Shown here in pieces: positions 63,482-64,000 of a stretch of DNA of 64,000 nt (the first letter of the stretch is position 1; the number at the start of each line of letters is the position of its first letter). Below the pieces are notes generated by a model that saw only the letters and a list, made by a program, of their open reading frames with translations, made no database searches and had not been told where the DNA came from. Made by a program: the position numbers and the translations under genes. The DNA is taken from contig NZ_JACHBQ010000001.1 in the NCBI RefSeq assembly GCF_014200405.1, positions 2,852,001 through 2,916,000 of the forward strand, written 5' to 3'. The stretch is from Cryobacterium roopkundense (GTDB taxonomy: Bacteria > Actinomycetota > Actinomycetes > Actinomycetales > Microbacteriaceae).

Positions 63482-64000
63482 TCAGGCTGAGGCCGCGACG
63501 GACCGGGTCGCGAACTCGATGCCGTGCAGGTCGTGCAGAAGGTGCTCGGCCAGCTCGACTTCCTGGGCGCGGCGCTCGGCGCTCCAGCCGAGGACCGGGG
63601 CCACGATGTCAGCGAGCTCGTCGACCAGGTCGGCGGTGGCCGCACCGACGAAAGCGATGCTCGTGCGGCGCAGCAGCACGTCGATCAGGCGCACGACAGA
63701 TTCCGTCGTGGCGAGGTACTCGATCTCGCGGCGGGAGTAGCCGGTGTTGTTCACCAGCGGGGCGTCGGGTTCGAGGCTGAGGAAGTCAATCACGTCGGCT
63801 GCGCGCGTGCCATAGCGGGCCAGGAGCTGCGCGGCGCGGGTCGTGCCCACCTCGTCGCCGTGGGCGGTCACCCACACCTGGTGCGCGGCATCCGTTGCGG
63901 GGAAGCCACGCCCGCCACCGATGGCGAGGCCCTCGGTCGAGACCGTGCGCTCAGCGCCGAGGATCGTGAGGATCTGCCCGCTGAGGTTCTCGGCGAGGGC
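63482..64000 (-). CDS. glpD: FAD-dependent glycerol-3-phosphate dehydrogenase, C-terminus only
   Basis: About 172 C-terminal residues; the rest is beyond the window. YGTRAADVIDFL, SRREIEYLATTESVVRLIDVLLRRTSIAFVG and the helical end match the DAO_C domain of GlpD. The frame stays open to the edge with no start needed. Oxidises glycerol-3-phosphate to DHAP at the membrane; completes the GlpF-GlpK-GlpD pathway. Confidence 0.88.
   Translation of the reverse strand, partial: ALAENLSGQILTILGAERTVSTEGLAIGGGRGFPATDAAHQVWVTAHGDEVGTTRAAQLLARYGTRAADVIDFLSLEPDAPLVNNTGYSRREIEYLATTESVVRLIDVLLRRTSIAFVGAATADLVDELADIVAPVLGWSAERRAQEVELAEHLLHDLHGIEFATRSVAASA

Overview
The window looks like a chromosomal segment of a high-GC actinobacterium, most likely Microbacteriaceae (Cryobacterium/Leifsonia-like). 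The reasons are the gene families (AccE epsilon subunit, GlpD-GlpK-GlpF, LCP and GtrA proteins, BMP-type nucleoside ABC transporter, actinobacterial SdhCDAB), the codon use, and many start codons that lie 6-9 nt after a TANNNT box, as in leaderless actinobacterial mRNAs. No rRNA, tRNA, CRISPR array, transposase or integrase was seen.

Layout. (1) 1-14.1 kb: a surface-polysaccharide island of lower GC. It holds a secreted protein and a lipoprotein, a Wzm/Wzt ABC exporter, two sugar-nucleotide epimerases, six glycosyltransferases or candidates including WbbL and a WsaF-like rhamnosyltransferase, plus RmlA and RmlC. Together with RmlB and RmlD just outside the island, these make dTDP-L-rhamnose, build a rhamnose-containing glycan on a lipid carrier and export it. 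(2) 14.2-23.5 kb: RmlB, RmlD, a GT4 transferase, GtrA proteins, a secreted glycerophosphodiesterase with the remains of a tandem duplication, and a purK-purE-LCP operon. (3) 23.5-33.9 kb: BirA and all acyl-CoA carboxylase subunits (beta, epsilon, biotinylated alpha), interrupted by a two-component system, an rRNA methyltransferase and Maf. (4) 34-49.5 kb: nucleoside salvage. It has a BMP lipoprotein and ABC importer, cytidine deaminase, thymidine phosphorylase, adenosine deaminase, purine nucleoside phosphorylase and a phospho-sugar mutase that probably handles the released pentose phosphate, plus orphan PTS IIA and IIB. (5) 49.5-52 kb: GDP-mannose synthesis and a mannosyltransferase. (6) 52-55.5 kb: the sdhCDAB operon. 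(7) 55.7-60.6 kb: YihY, XthA, TrpS, a HAD phosphatase and a DUF559 protein. (8) 61-64 kb: glycerol catabolism, with glpF-glpK and the end of glpD.

The most notable non-coding signal is a family of six intergenic elements of 81-92 bp with almost invariant terminal inverted repeats (GCATAACTCCTGCAA / TTGCAGGAGTTATGC) and divergent but foldable interiors. They cluster near two DUF559 genes, one of them frameshifted. Other dispersed or local inverted repeats, a candidate ~90-nt small RNA, and a strongly over-represented 7-mer (GCATCCG/CGGATGC) that is absent from the first 14 kb are also described.
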